Source: a virus. From it: 31,147 bases of DNA. Made by a program: the position numbers and the translations under genes. The stretch lies in IMG/VR virus record IMGVR_UViG_3300009502_000145, positions 1-31,147 of that record; one strand, written 5' to 3'. The notes under the pieces were generated by a model, which searched no databases, had not been told where the DNA came from, and worked only from the letters and a program-made list of their open reading frames with translations. The number at the start of each line of letters is the position of its first letter. Positions within the stretch are counted from its first letter, which is position 1. Shown piece by piece: positions 1 to 10,400 of this stretch.

Positions 1-2
1 AA

Positions 3-137
3 AATATATTTTATATAAAATATTATTCTCCTACGACCACTTCCCAAATCTCTAAGGTAATAACTAAATTACAACGGATATTTAAACATAATTACAATTT
101 TTATCTTGAAAATGATTATATAAGTTTTAAATATTAA
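3..137 (+). CDS. Possible 3' end of an upstream gene (partial)
   Basis: An open frame enters from the left edge and runs 44 codons to a TAA at 135-137. In sequence this AT-rich, that many codons without a stop are unlikely by chance, and the codons (AAT, GAT, TAT, TTT) match the neighbouring genes. The encoded tail is rich in Tyr, Phe, Lys and Asn and ends YISFKY. It matches no family I recognise. It could equally be a chance open frame, because the start and most of the body would lie outside the window. Confidence 0.33.
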   Translation, partial: NIFYIKYYSPTTTSQISKVITKLQRIFKHNYNFYLENDYISFKY

Positions 138-150
138 TATGTATTATAAA
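138..150 (+). promoter_or_regulatory. Possible promoter, TATGTATTATAAA
   Basis: This sequence is one base away from the TATGTATAATAAA form found before the homing endonuclease genes, and close to the TATTTATAATAAA form before virion genes. It lies about 80 nt upstream of the first baseplate-block gene. No AYTTTY box is seen 17 nt upstream. It is a candidate start for the 229-3209 transcript. Confidence 0.35.
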
Positions 151-228
151 CACACGTTATTTATCGCATAAACGCGAGATTTAACATTATCTATTATTAA
201 TCAATATAATACGCGATTACAAAAAAAC

Positions 229-582
229 ATGGCTGATAGTTCATTAGAAAACATAGTATTCAAGAAAAAAAGATTTGCTGATATTCTTGAAGAAATATAT
301 TCCAATCAAAAAAATAAAGAGAAGACGATTCATGGTTTAATAGTAGATTTAAAACCTCTAATCAAAACAACCAGTGATGCTACTATTCTCGTACCTCTAA
401 TTGCTTCATATATGGAAGTAGGAGTTAAAAATGATGAACATCTTATTAAGATGGCTACTATTGTTCAAAGAGTATTCAATAATAATTCAGGTGGTAATGG
501 AGATGACTTATTTATTTCAGAATCTGAAAAGAAACAATTGATGGCTGAAATGAAAGCTTTAGAAGCAGAAAAAAAGAAATAA
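229..582 (+). CDS. Small acidic/basic protein of unknown function in the baseplate block
   Basis: The gene encodes 117 residues from an ATG preceded by an A-rich leader with no Shine-Dalgarno sequence. The middle (residues 30-80) looks helical. A Gly/Asn linker (NNNSGGNGDD) separates it from a charged helical C-terminus rich in Glu and Lys that ends KKK. There is no signal peptide or membrane segment. I do not recognise the family. The stop codon abuts the ATG of the next gene, so it is probably co-transcribed with the gp5-like protein, and a small tail-assembly or structural role is a reasonable inference from position only. Confidence 0.8.
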   Translation: MADSSLENIVFKKKRFADILEEIYSNQKNKEKTIHGLIVDLKPLIKTTSDATILVPLIASYMEVGVKNDEHLIKMATIVQRVFNNNSGGNGDDLFISESEKKQLMAEMKALEAEKKK

Positions 583-1773
583 ATGCAAAAATATGGATTT
601 GCTGGTTTAAACCAGTCTTTAGATTTAAAAAAAGATGATGTGAGATTACTTGGACAAATAAATGATTTAGATTCTAAATTAATTCCTGTTCGAGTAACTG
701 ATATTGTTTTGGATAATAATCATCCTAAATTTAAAGAATACGGTGGATGGAATAGTATAGGAATTATTGAATTTGAATTACTTGATAAACCTGTAAATAA
801 TACTCAAAAATCAAAAGCTTATCCTTATTTTTCAAATTTTAAAAATTATCCTTTAGTTAATGAAATTGTTTCTATTTTAAAATTACCTAATAGAGATATA
901 AATGAGATAAGTAATTTATCTACTTATTATTATTTACCTGCCATTAACTTATGGAATAATCAGCATCACAATATTTATCCTAACCCTTTAAGTAATTCTG
1001 AAGTAGGATTTAATAGTCCCACAAATGGAGGAACATTTGTCGAAAGAACAAATATACATCCTTTATTACCTTTTGCTGGAGATAATATTTTCGAAGGGAG
1101 ATTTGGTAATAGTATAAGACTAGGTTCGACTGCTAAAAATGGTTTTAACAATTGGTCTTCAACAGGTGAGAATGGAGATTCAATTTTCATAATAAGAAAT
1201 GGTCAGCCACTGAAATCATCTGAGGAAGCTTGGATTCCTCAAGTAGAAGATATAAACAACGATTTGTCATCTTTTTATGCTACTTCCACACAAAAAATAC
1301 CTATTCAAACATCATATGAAGATTATTCTTCATTTTCTGAATTTCCTATATTACCAAGAGAATACAACAAGCATCAAATAATATTATCTTCTGGTCGATT
1401 AATATTTAATGCTAGAGAAAATGGAATTATATTAAGTGGGCAAAAATTTGTAAGTATAAATTCAAATAATGAGGTAGGTATAAATACTAAAAAGGCCTTT
1501 ACTGTAAATTCTACTAAAGTAAATTTAGGAAGTAAGGATGCTGACCAACAATTAATTCTTGGGAATAAATTTTTATCTCAAATAAGTAATTTAACTCAAT
1601 CACTAATTAATGTTATTCAGATATTAGAAGGAACTTTACAAGATTGGCCTGGTGGTCAAGCATCCACCCATCCATCTAATATCCCATTAAGTATGCAAAG
1701 AGAAACATTAACAGATATATTAAATGTAATAAATAGTGATAAATTGTTATCTAAAGTAAGTAGAACTGTGTAA
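583..1773 (+). CDS. Probable gp5-like baseplate hub/spike protein
   Basis: The protein has 396 residues. The N-terminal part (about 20-115) looks like the beta-rich OB-fold entry of T4-like hub proteins. It includes VRVTDIVLDNNHPKF, GIIEFELL and a segment FKNYPLVNEIVSIL followed by YYLPAINLWNNQHHN. The C-terminal part (about 262-330) is a run of short alternating beta strands: IILSSGRLIFNARENGIILS, then VSINSNNEVGINTKKAFTVN, then VNLGSKDADQQLILG. This is the pattern of a trimeric beta-prism/needle. A helical end follows. T4 gp5 is longer and carries a lysozyme domain, which I do not see here. Its position just upstream of gp25- and gp6-type genes supports a baseplate role. The alternative is another virion protein with a similar spike domain. 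Confidence 0.58.
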   Translation: MQKYGFAGLNQSLDLKKDDVRLLGQINDLDSKLIPVRVTDIVLDNNHPKFKEYGGWNSIGIIEFELLDKPVNNTQKSKAYPYFSNFKNYPLVNEIVSILKLPNRDINEISNLSTYYYLPAINLWNNQHHNIYPNPLSNSEVGFNSPTNGGTFVERTNIHPLLPFAGDNIFEGRFGNSIRLGSTAKNGFNNWSSTGENGDSIFIIRNGQPLKSSEEAWIPQVEDINNDLSSFYATSTQKIPIQTSYEDYSSFSEFPILPREYNKHQIILSSGRLIFNARENGIILSGQKFVSINSNNEVGINTKKAFTVNSTKVNLGSKDADQQLILGNKFLSQISNLTQSLINVIQILEGTLQDWPGGQASTHPSNIPLSMQRETLTDILNVINSDKLLSKVSRTV

Positions 1774-3209
1774 TGGCAAATATAATTAATATATATACTC
1801 TTTCAAATAATTATACTGTTGAAATATCTCAAACAGGCCCATGGATAATTGCTACTTTATTTTCTCCTTCTCATGAATTAATTATTGAAGGTCTTAAATC
1901 TTTTTCTGATGAAGGAGTTCTATTAAATGAAATATTAATTAATAAATGGACGTTTGAAAATGAAAGACCAACTGTAATAAGTTCAAAAGTCCCACCTTCT
2001 CCTGTTATTACTCCTACAATAGAAACTAAACTTTATTCTATAAATGGGAAAGTAGCTGATGAATCTTTAACCCCATTAGTTGGAATCGATATTTCGATAA
2101 ATACGAAAGGATTAAATAGAAATATTTCCGTAAAAAGTGATAAAGAAGGAGAATATACTCTAAAAGTTACCTTAGAAACCCTAATAAGTACTGGATTACC
2201 AAATGAAAGACCTTCAATAATATTTAAAGATCCAACTAATAAATATAGTGAAATTTCTATAATCCCCTTTAAACAAGATGGTAATTTAATAAATAATCCA
2301 AGTCCTGTTTCTATGAAACTCCAAAAAAAGGATATGGAAGATGTTAAAATAAAATTTAAACAAAATGCTTCATCAGTTGCTATTAAAGCTACTAAAACTC
2401 TTCCTAAGAGTCCTGAACAAGCCTTAGTTAATTTTATAAAACAACAAGTAAAAATTCTTATTAATATTATTCTTCCAGTTATATTAACATTATTAGCTGC
2501 CTTTGGAATAGATCAATTAAATAAATTTCTTAAGGGATCGAAAAGTGGGTATTGTCCTTCAAAGAAAAAATTAGATGAGTTAATTAAAGTAAGAAATCAA
2601 ATAATTCGACAATTAAACGAAATGTCGAAGTCATTAGATGTTCTTATAATAGCTGTAGGAATAGTTCAAGGATTAATAGGAGTTTTACAGGTAGCTATTG
2701 GAATAATTTTATTATTACCTATTCCAGCATTAACAGTTACTACAGGTATCATTACTACATTCTCATCTGTAGCAGAAGCCCTTAAGAAAATATTAGATAA
2801 ATTCTCAACTGTTAGTATAACAGTATTAATGGCTCTATTAATTGTAAAATCTGTTATAGCTCTTATATTAGCATTACTTAAAATATTAGATTCACTTATT
2901 TTAGCTTGTGATCCTAATGCTAATTTAGATGGTTTAAATGATGCTCTTACTATAATAGATAATGAATTAAATAACAATGATGATAATCTTGATGGTTCAT
3001 CTTTAACAAGACGAGTAAATGGATTCACATTATCGACTCAAATTTTAGAGACAAATGCTGTAGGTAATTTAAAACGAAAACAAGCTATAGCAAAAAATTC
3101 TCAAGGAGTTATAATGATTTCTGGAGAACCATCCTTTAGTGCTGATGAGCAAGTATTATTAGATGAACTAGAATTTTATATTAAAAGTAACAACTTAAAA
3201 GCTCAGTAA
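1773..3209 (+). CDS. Virion-type protein: Ig-like (CarboxypepD_reg-like) domain plus long hydrophobic helices
   Basis: The protein has 478 residues and its ATG overlaps the previous stop by one base. Residues about 87-185 form a beta-sandwich resembling carboxypeptidase regulatory-like domains: YSINGKVADESLTPLVGIDI, then SVKSDKEGEYTLKV. The second half is unusual for a soluble virion protein. It has strongly hydrophobic helical stretches at about 226-246 (ILINIILPVILTLLAAFGI), 288-330 and 346-378, separated by Lys-rich amphipathic helices. No signal peptide is present. Possible roles are a tape-measure-like or membrane-inserting protein delivered at infection; the sequence alone does not decide. 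Placement between gp5-like and gp25-like genes argues for the tail/baseplate. Confidence 0.75.
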   Translation: MANIINIYTLSNNYTVEISQTGPWIIATLFSPSHELIIEGLKSFSDEGVLLNEILINKWTFENERPTVISSKVPPSPVITPTIETKLYSINGKVADESLTPLVGIDISINTKGLNRNISVKSDKEGEYTLKVTLETLISTGLPNERPSIIFKDPTNKYSEISIIPFKQDGNLINNPSPVSMKLQKKDMEDVKIKFKQNASSVAIKATKTLPKSPEQALVNFIKQQVKILINIILPVILTLLAAFGIDQLNKFLKGSKSGYCPSKKKLDELIKVRNQIIRQLNEMSKSLDVLIIAVGIVQGLIGVLQVAIGIILLLPIPALTVTTGIITTFSSVAEALKKILDKFSTVSITVLMALLIVKSVIALILALLKILDSLILACDPNANLDGLNDALTIIDNELNNNDDNLDGSSLTRRVNGFTLSTQILETNAVGNLKRKQAIAKNSQGVIMISGEPSFSADEQVLLDELEFYIKSNNLKAQ

Positions 3210-3214
3210 TTTTA

Positions 3215-3227
3215 TATTTATAATAAA
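3215..3227 (+). promoter_or_regulatory. Putative late promoter TATTTATAATAAA
   Basis: This is one of five exact TATTTATAAT(A)AAA sites in the window (also 12601, 16082, 21355, 28861). All lie shortly upstream of phage genes on the + strand. Here the ATG of the 128-residue protein follows after 11 nt. No matching -35 box is visible, as in T4-type late promoters, but the consensus differs from T4 TATAAATA. Confidence 0.6.
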
Positions 3228-3238
3228 CAATAAGTTTT

Positions 3239-3625
3239 ATGGACAAGAAAGAGTTAAAACAATTAATGAAGGAAGCTGCTAGGGAAGTATTTCAAGAAGA
3301 AATGAAAGAAATTCTTTTAGAGGCAGTTCGTTCTCCGAAGATACCTATACAAGAACAATTTGTAGACCCTGGATATTCTAAACCAGATTTTAGTGGATTC
3401 AATAATAATTCAGGAAAACCCCAAATTCAAACTCCTGTAAATACATCTATAAACCCTGAAGAAATCAGACAAAAATATATGAGTGTAATTAATGAAACAG
3501 CTCAGGCTTTTAATAATCCCAATGCTGGTGGATTTAATCCAATTGGTATTGATCCTATAAATGGGGATTTACCACAAGGAGAATTATCTATGGATCAAAT
3601 AATGAATTTAATGGGTAAAAAATAA
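3239..3625 (+). CDS. Small protein upstream of gp25, unknown function
   Basis: The gene encodes 128 residues. The N-terminus (1-32) is a charged amphipathic helix, starting MDKKELKQLMKEAAREVFQE. Its pattern resembles the MKKSELRSLIREEI leaders of other proteins in this window. The rest is low-complexity, Asn/Pro/Gly rich and probably disordered, ending with a short helix DQIMNLMGKK. The stop overlaps the start of the gp25-like gene by one base, which implies translational coupling and a role in baseplate assembly or the virion. I recognise no domain. Confidence 0.8.
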   Translation: MDKKELKQLMKEAAREVFQEEMKEILLEAVRSPKIPIQEQFVDPGYSKPDFSGFNNNSGKPQIQTPVNTSINPEEIRQKYMSVINETAQAFNNPNAGGFNPIGIDPINGDLPQGELSMDQIMNLMGKK

Positions 3626-4038
3626 TGGCTTTTAATCCTATTCAAATATTCCCCAATGATACTAGAGCACGAGTTGCTATAGGTATTAATTTACCTCTTA
3701 ATGGTTCTGCTGTTTTTAAATCAAATTATCAAACAAAAGATGCTATTAAAAGTGATTTAATAAATTATTTATTGACAAATCCTGGAGAAAGAATAGGAAA
3801 TCCAAATTTTGGTGCTGGGTTAAAAAATTATCTTTTTTCTCAAATAACTGATGGGAATTTAGATTTTTTGAAAGAAGATATTCAATCAAAAATAAATAGA
3901 TATTTTTCAAATGTAATTATAGATGAATTAGATATAACCCAATCATTTTCAGGTTCTATAACTGTCTATAATATATTCATTAAATATAAAATTACTAATA
4001 CAAACATATCTGATACTTTAACTATAGGATTTTCATAA
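3625..4038 (+). CDS. 25: Baseplate wedge protein, GPW/gp25 family
   Basis: The protein has 137 residues, typical for the family. The diagnostic core is at residues 45-71: INYLLTNPGERIGNPNFG followed by AGLKNYLF, which matches the LLTNPGER...P.FG.GL signature of GPW/gp25 proteins. In T4, gp25 sits in the inner baseplate beside the sheath and belongs to the wedge, with a fold related to T6SS TssE. The flanking N-terminus (VAIGINLPLNGSAVF) and C-terminal beta strands fit as well. It is immediately followed, with no gap, by the gp6-type wedge gene, the usual gp25-gp6 order. The symbol is by homology to T4. Confidence 0.93.
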   Translation: MAFNPIQIFPNDTRARVAIGINLPLNGSAVFKSNYQTKDAIKSDLINYLLTNPGERIGNPNFGAGLKNYLFSQITDGNLDFLKEDIQSKINRYFSNVIIDELDITQSFSGSITVYNIFIKYKITNTNISDTLTIGFS

Positions 4039-5880
4039 ATGACTAATAAGGAAATAAAATATGTAAATAAAGATTTTGATTCATTTAAATCAAGTCTTAT
4101 TAATTTTTCTAAAACATACTTTAAGGATTCATACACTGATTTTAGTGAAGCTTCTATAGGAAATATGTTTATAGAATTATCATCATATGTAGGAGATGTT
4201 ATGTCTTTCTATATGGATAACCAAATTCAAGAAAATTTCCAACAATATGCTAGACAAACAGACAATGTTTTTGCATTGGCTTATATGTATGGTTATAAAC
4301 CAAAAACAACTGGGTTAGCAAACGTTAATGTGGATTTTTATCAATTACTTCCTTCTAAAACTATTAATAATCAAGTAGTACCAGATTATGATTATGCATT
4401 AAATATAAATTCTAATACTACTGTTAATTCTAAATCAAACCCAAACATAGGTTTTATAATAGAAGATCCAGTCGATTTTACTGTCTCGAGTTCATTTGAT
4501 CCTACTTCAATTAATATATATCAAATTAGTAATAATCAACCTCAATATTTTTTATTGAAGAAAACAAGAAAGGCAATATCTGGAAATATAAATACGACTT
4601 CATTCTCATTTGGTAATCCAACAGAATTTCCCACTGTAATAATAAAGGGAAATAATATTTCAGAAATTCTTGATATAGTTGATTCTGATGGTAATATATG
4701 GTATGAAGTTGATTATTTGGCTCAAGAATTAATATATGATAATATTAAGAATACTAATTTAAACGACCCAAACAATTTTCAAAACGAAGACAATTCTCCA
4801 TATATTTTAAAAACTAAACAAGTGCAAAGAAGATTTGTTACTCGTTTTTTAGATGAGACTATATTACAAATACAATTTGGATCAGGTAAAACACAAGATA
4901 TAGATGAAGAAATAGTTCCTAACCCATCAAATGTTGGTTTAGGATTACCATTTGAAAAGAACAAACTTACAACAGCATATTCTCCACTTAATTTCATATT
5001 TACTAATACTTATGGGATTGCACCTTCCAACATAACATTAATTGTTAGGTATTTAACGGGAGGTGGAGTTATATCAAATATTCCTTCAAATGATTTAACT
5101 AATATAAATACGAGTACTGTAAAATTTCTGAAATCAAATTTAAATCCTAACACAGCTCAATATATTTTTAATTCAATTACTTCAAATAATGAATTTGCTG
5201 CTAGTGGGGGTCAAGACGGAGATACAATAGAAGAATTAAGACAAAACTCTATTTCAAATTTTTCCACTCAATTAAGAAGTGTTACCCAGGATGATTATTT
5301 AATTAGAGCATTAAGTATGCCTTCTAAATATGGAAGTTTATCTAAAGCGTTTATTAAAAAATCAACGGCTAGTAATAAGGATACTAATTTAGATTTATAT
5401 GTTTTATCATATAATATTGATAGTAAATTAAATATTGCTTCTAGTACTTTAAAAGAAAATTTAAAAACATATTTAAATCAAAATAGAAGTATAGGAGATT
5501 CCATAAGTATAAAAGACGCCTTCATAATTAATATAGGATGTGAATTTAGTATAATATCGCTCCCTAATTATAATAGTAGTGATATATTAATTAAATGTAT
5601 ATCTTCTTTGAAAGACTTTTTTAATATAAATAAATGGCAAATAAATCAACCTATAATTTTAGGTGATTTGTTTTTGTTATTAAGTAAGGTAGAAGGAGTT
5701 CAATCTGTTAAAGATATAAAAATAATTAATAAAGCAGGAACTACTCAAGGATATTCTAGTTGGGCATATGATATGGATTCTGCTACTCAAAATAAAATAA
5801 TATATCCCTCTTTAGATCCTTCAATATTTGAAGTGAAGTATCCTGAAATAGATTTAAAAGGTTTTCTTACAAATTATTAA
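4039..5880 (+). CDS. 6: Baseplate wedge protein, gp6/Baseplate_J type
   Basis: The protein has 613 residues, close to T4 gp6 (660). The N-terminus carries the gp6-type opening NKDFDSFKSSLINFSKTYF and then ASIGNMFIELSSYVGDVMSF, a conserved helix in this family. The Baseplate_J-like segment includes GGQDGDTIEELRQNSISNF (about 389-407) followed by LRSVTQDDYLIRALSMPSKYG. The last 120 residues contain a helix/strand domain ending near YPEIDLKGFLTNY. In T4, gp6 dimers form the ring linking neighbouring wedges. It directly abuts the gp25-like gene and is followed 10 nt later by the next structural gene. Confidence 0.92.
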   Translation: MTNKEIKYVNKDFDSFKSSLINFSKTYFKDSYTDFSEASIGNMFIELSSYVGDVMSFYMDNQIQENFQQYARQTDNVFALAYMYGYKPKTTGLANVNVDFYQLLPSKTINNQVVPDYDYALNINSNTTVNSKSNPNIGFIIEDPVDFTVSSSFDPTSINIYQISNNQPQYFLLKKTRKAISGNINTTSFSFGNPTEFPTVIIKGNNISEILDIVDSDGNIWYEVDYLAQELIYDNIKNTNLNDPNNFQNEDNSPYILKTKQVQRRFVTRFLDETILQIQFGSGKTQDIDEEIVPNPSNVGLGLPFEKNKLTTAYSPLNFIFTNTYGIAPSNITLIVRYLTGGGVISNIPSNDLTNINTSTVKFLKSNLNPNTAQYIFNSITSNNEFAASGGQDGDTIEELRQNSISNFSTQLRSVTQDDYLIRALSMPSKYGSLSKAFIKKSTASNKDTNLDLYVLSYNIDSKLNIASSTLKENLKTYLNQNRSIGDSISIKDAFIINIGCEFSIISLPNYNSSDILIKCISSLKDFFNINKWQINQPIILGDLFLLLSKVEGVQSVKDIKIINKAGTTQGYSSWAYDMDSATQNKIIYPSLDPSIFEVKYPEIDLKGFLTNY

Positions 5881-5890
5881 AACATAATTA

Positions 5891-7027
5891 ATGGCCATTT
5901 ATAGATTATTCCCCAATCAAGATACAACTATATATTCAGCATATCCACAAATGAATGTTGGGTTGGATTCTATTTTAGAAATAAATAATATAAAATCATT
6001 AGATGGGTCTTCTCAAGTAGCAAGAAGTTTAATTAAATTTGATCAAGATGAAATTGATTATGTTTTAAGTAATTTAGTTAGTGGTTCGAATTTTGAGGCT
6101 AACCTTAGATTATATATTGCTGAAGTTGAAGGAATTACTCAAGAAACAAAATTAGAAATTTACCCCATATCGGGTTCGTGGGGAAACGGAAATGGTCAAT
6201 ATTTAGATAGTCCTTTAAATCCATCTGGTGTGTCTTGGTTTTACCAAAACTATGAGCAGAATAAGTTGTGGGATGTAGATGGCACAAATCAATACGTAAC
6301 TAGTTCATATTCTGGTTTTAACAAAGGTGGAGGAACTTGGTTTACTGGTTCAGATAATATTTATATTCCTAATATTTTAGTTACTCAATCATTTAATTCA
6401 AGAACATATTTTGATTTAAATGCTAATATAACAGATATCGTTAAAGCTTGGTCTATATCTTCTAGTTCTTCTATAGAAATAAATAATGAAGGTTTAATTA
6501 TAAAACTTGATTCTAAATCTGAATTTAATCCATCATCTTCTGCTCAACCTTCATTTAAATATTATTCTGTTGATACTAATACTATATATCCTCCGGTTTT
6601 GGAAATAAAATGGGATGATTCCATATATGAAACAGGAAGTTTACCGTTTTTAAATACTGCAGAAGCATATATAAGTTTAAGTAATAATCCTATAAAATTT
6701 TATCCTGACAGTATTAATAAATTTAGAGTAAATGCAAGACCTAATTATCCTCCTAGAGTGTATCAAACATCTTCAATATATACAAATAATTATATTTTGC
6801 CAGAACAATCATGTTATGCCATAAAAGATTTAGATACTAATGAAATGGTAATAGATTTTGATGACCAATATACAAAGTTGAGTTGTGATAGTAAAGGTAA
6901 TTATTTTTCGTTAAATATGAGTGGGTTAGAGACTGAAAGAAATTACGTTATTTTAATCAAATCGTTAATAGAGGGAGATACAATGATTGAAGATAATAAT
7001 TTTATTTTTAAAATATTAAATGGTTGA
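5891..7027 (+). CDS. Beta-rich virion structural protein, DNRLRE-like N-terminus
   Basis: The protein has 378 residues. The first 60 resemble the opening of DNRLRE-type beta-sandwich domains: YRLFPNQDTTIYSAYPQMNV, then ARSLIKFDQDEID. Residues 85-240 are beta-rich and aromatic (WGNGNGQYLDSP, GGGTWFTGSDN, VKAWSIS, LEIKWDDSIYETGSLPF), as expected for an extended domain found in bacterial surface and phage fibre proteins. The C-terminal 130 residues contain a second beta domain. It lies between the gp6 and 1733-residue genes, so it is probably a baseplate accessory or fibre-attachment protein. Its last codons overlap the next gene by 8 nt. The exact T4 counterpart is not recognisable. Confidence 0.72.
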   Translation: MAIYRLFPNQDTTIYSAYPQMNVGLDSILEINNIKSLDGSSQVARSLIKFDQDEIDYVLSNLVSGSNFEANLRLYIAEVEGITQETKLEIYPISGSWGNGNGQYLDSPLNPSGVSWFYQNYEQNKLWDVDGTNQYVTSSYSGFNKGGGTWFTGSDNIYIPNILVTQSFNSRTYFDLNANITDIVKAWSISSSSSIEINNEGLIIKLDSKSEFNPSSSAQPSFKYYSVDTNTIYPPVLEIKWDDSIYETGSLPFLNTAEAYISLSNNPIKFYPDSINKFRVNARPNYPPRVYQTSSIYTNNYILPEQSCYAIKDLDTNEMVIDFDDQYTKLSCDSKGNYFSLNMSGLETERNYVILIKSLIEGDTMIEDNNFIFKILNG

Positions 7028-7400
7028 AAAAGTAGATTTAAATAAAAAAGTATATGAAAAAAATTCATATACTAAGACCATAGATACCAAATTCAGAGAA
7101 TTAGGGGTAACTTCTATTGCTGAGGATTTAAGTGATATTATATCTGTTGATGATTTCTTTTCAAATTATAATTCAATATTTTATCAAATTCCCAAAAATG
7201 GAGATAGTAATTCACATGAATTTTTAGTTAAAACTAGTGGAGACTATATAGATTTCAATCAAACAAACGAACAAATTTTGGCTCTTCAAAAAGAAATTTC
7301 TACATTACGAGAAACAAATTTGCAGCAAAATATAACCATTCTTGGTTTACAAACCGGTCAAACATTTAACATAACAGGTTCAATTCCATCAATACAATGA
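7020..7400 (+). CDS. Small baseplate-block protein with a short coiled coil
   Basis: The protein has 126 residues. Residues 1-80 are mixed and charged. Residues about 83-110 form a probable coiled coil (NEQILALQKEISTLRETNLQ), followed by a short Gly/Thr beta tail. Both ends overlap neighbours: 8 nt with the upstream gene and 4 nt (ATGA) with the 1733-residue gene. Translation is therefore probably coupled and the protein may assemble with them. I do not recognise the family. Confidence 0.75.
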   Translation: MVEKVDLNKKVYEKNSYTKTIDTKFRELGVTSIAEDLSDIISVDDFFSNYNSIFYQIPKNGDSNSHEFLVKTSGDYIDFNQTNEQILALQKEISTLRETNLQQNITILGLQTGQTFNITGSIPSIQ

Positions 7401-10400
7401 GTCCAGAAATAATTATACAACCCGTTGATTCTTCTACATTTGAATCTCAGACAACATATCTGACTCAGGATGATACCATAATCTCATCTTTTTATTTAGA
7501 TATAAAATTTAATTCTATTTCAGATTATGTAGAAACAAACATATATGATGAAAATCAGAATCCATTATTAAATAGTATTACCCCTAAATCTGATTTTTCA
7601 GTATTAAATAATGATATAATTTTAAATCCTGACCAAAACTTAACTCAATCAGGTTTTGATCAAGGTTCATATTATATAAAATATAATTTCTTCAGAAAAG
7701 TATTAAAATCTGATAACAATTCGTTATATTATATCAGTGAAATTAATTCAGATAGGAAAGAAATTCGTTTATCATCTAATCAAATTTCAGACTCTGACAT
7801 AATATTTTCAACTACTTTATTTTCACAATTAAGAGATAGTGCTACTTATTTTGTTGATTTTTATTTAAATTTTGGAGAAAATGATTTATGTATTGCTAAT
7901 AATGTAAAATTAGATACAACCCAAAACAATCCTTCTATTTTAATAAAATTATACGAACCATTATCTCTAAATCATAATTTAAAAGATACACTATGGGTAG
8001 TAGAACCAATATCTGATTCTCAAACATATTTAGTTACTTTTCCTGACCCAATAATTGAAATCAATGATTCTCAATATATACAAGGCCCTAACTTTAGTTT
8101 AGATATAAAAAATCAGACAGGTCTGTCTTCTCAAATATATTCATATAATGATTTGATTGGTACTAATATATCTGGTTCTCAACAACAAATTAAAAATATA
8201 TTAAATAAAAAGGGAATAGATATAAATTTAGATTATAATGATTTTTCAAATTTTATTCATTTTTCATCTGCTACTAGTAGATTAGAAAATTTTTATTATA
8301 AAGTCTCATTAATAGAAGATTATTCTAATGAAATATCTGATTTTATAGGCAGCATTTCAGGAAACACTACTTCATCTATTTCATATAATTCAAGTTATAA
8401 TTCATTATCTGGAAGTATTGATTCTATAATAAATAATTTTGATGAATATGAATATTTTTTATATTTTAATAGCGGTTCAATAAATTCATGGCCAAAACAG
8501 AATTCTCAACCCCCATATCAATTATATAGTACTGGAAGTTCTCAAGTAAGTGTGTGGTTTGAAAATATATTAGAACAAGCTTCAATATATGACCAAAACA
8601 ATCAGGATTGGTTGTATTGGACTATACCTGAATATTTAAGAAATGATTCTGAAAATAAGAACTATGAAGTTTTCTTAAACATGATAGGACAACATTTTGA
8701 TAGTATATGGGTTTATATAGAAAGTATATCTAATAGATTCAATGCTGATAATAGATTAAATTATGGAATTTCAAAAACTTTGTTAGCTGATGCTCTAAAA
8801 GATTTTGGAATTAAATTATATTCTAATAACTTTAACATAAATGATCTATATACTTCATTTTTAGGAATAACCCCATCAGGTAGTTTATTTCCATTCCCTG
8901 ATATAACATCAACCTTACCAGCAACTTCTGGTTTTGAATTTATTGATACTAAAATATCTTCTTCAAATTCTGAAGTAATTCCTTTGGATGATTTGAATAA
9001 GAAGATATATAAAAGATTATATCATAATATCCCTTATTTAGTTAAAACTAAAGGCACAATAGCAGGTTTAAGATCATTAGTAAATATATATGGAATCCCT
9101 GATACTATTCTAAGGATCAATGAATTTGGTGGTAAAGACAGAAACAATTCAGGTGATTGGGATTATAAACAAAATATATTTAATTATAGTTATTCAGGTT
9201 CATTGACAACAGGTTTTTTGAGTAATCCTAATCTAGGTGATACTTTACCTGAAACAATACAATTCAGATTTAAAACAAACGGAGTTCCTATTAGTGGTTC
9301 TCAAGAATTATTTTTGTCATCTGATGGAGGTACTCAAGTAAGTTCTATAATAATTGATTATTCTAATTTAGGTTCATTAAATGGATCATATTCTGGTTCA
9401 ATTGATGAATATAATCAATATGGAATTGTAAAATATATACCTGATGTAAATAATTCTAGTAAAAGTGCTAGTATTTATTTACCTATATTCAATAATGATT
9501 GGTGGAATATTCAAGCTAATTTTGATCATTTTTCACTCACTGCAAGTTTATATATTGCCAATAAAATAGATGGTAAAGTAGGTTTTAAAGCATCAGATTC
9601 GATAAGTGATTCATTTATTTCATATTTCTCATATTCACCAACTACATCTTCTCTTATACAATTCAATGGTCAATTCCAAGAATATAGATTATATAACACA
9701 GTCATTAGCGAAAGCATTTTCTATGACTATGTTTTAAATCCATTATCATGTGAAGGAAATTCTATAAATAGCACCCCAGACGAACTATATTTTAGAGCAC
9801 CTCTCGGTAGTAATCTTGATTTAGACTCCAGAACATCCATTCATCCTAAAGTAACAGGATCATGGATTCCTACTGCTTCATTTAATAATGAAAGTGAATT
9901 CTATTTAAGCAGTGGTTCATTTGTTTCAAATATTGAAAAAATATATTATGATCAACCTATTGCAGGTATAAAAAATGCTGTAACAGACAAAATAAATATA
10001 GAGGAATCAGTGCTTCCTGAAGGAGATACTTTATCACCATTTCGTTCTATTCAACAACAATCATTTGTTTCTTCTAGTTATACTCCAGACATAAATTATC
10101 TTGAGGTAGCATTTTCTCCACAAGACCAAATTAATGAAGATATAATGTCTCAGATTGGTTATATTAATATAGGTGATTATATAGGAGACCCTCGTCAAAT
10201 AAATAATGATGGGAATACCTATCCTGACCTAAATAAATTAAGAGACGATTATTTTCAAAAATATAAACATAATTATAATGTAAAAGACTTTATTCGTCTG
10301 ATAAAATACTTTGATAATTCTTTATTTAAAATGTTGAAGGATTTTGTTCCTGCTAAAACAGATTTAGCAACAGGGATAGTAATCAAACAACATATATTAG

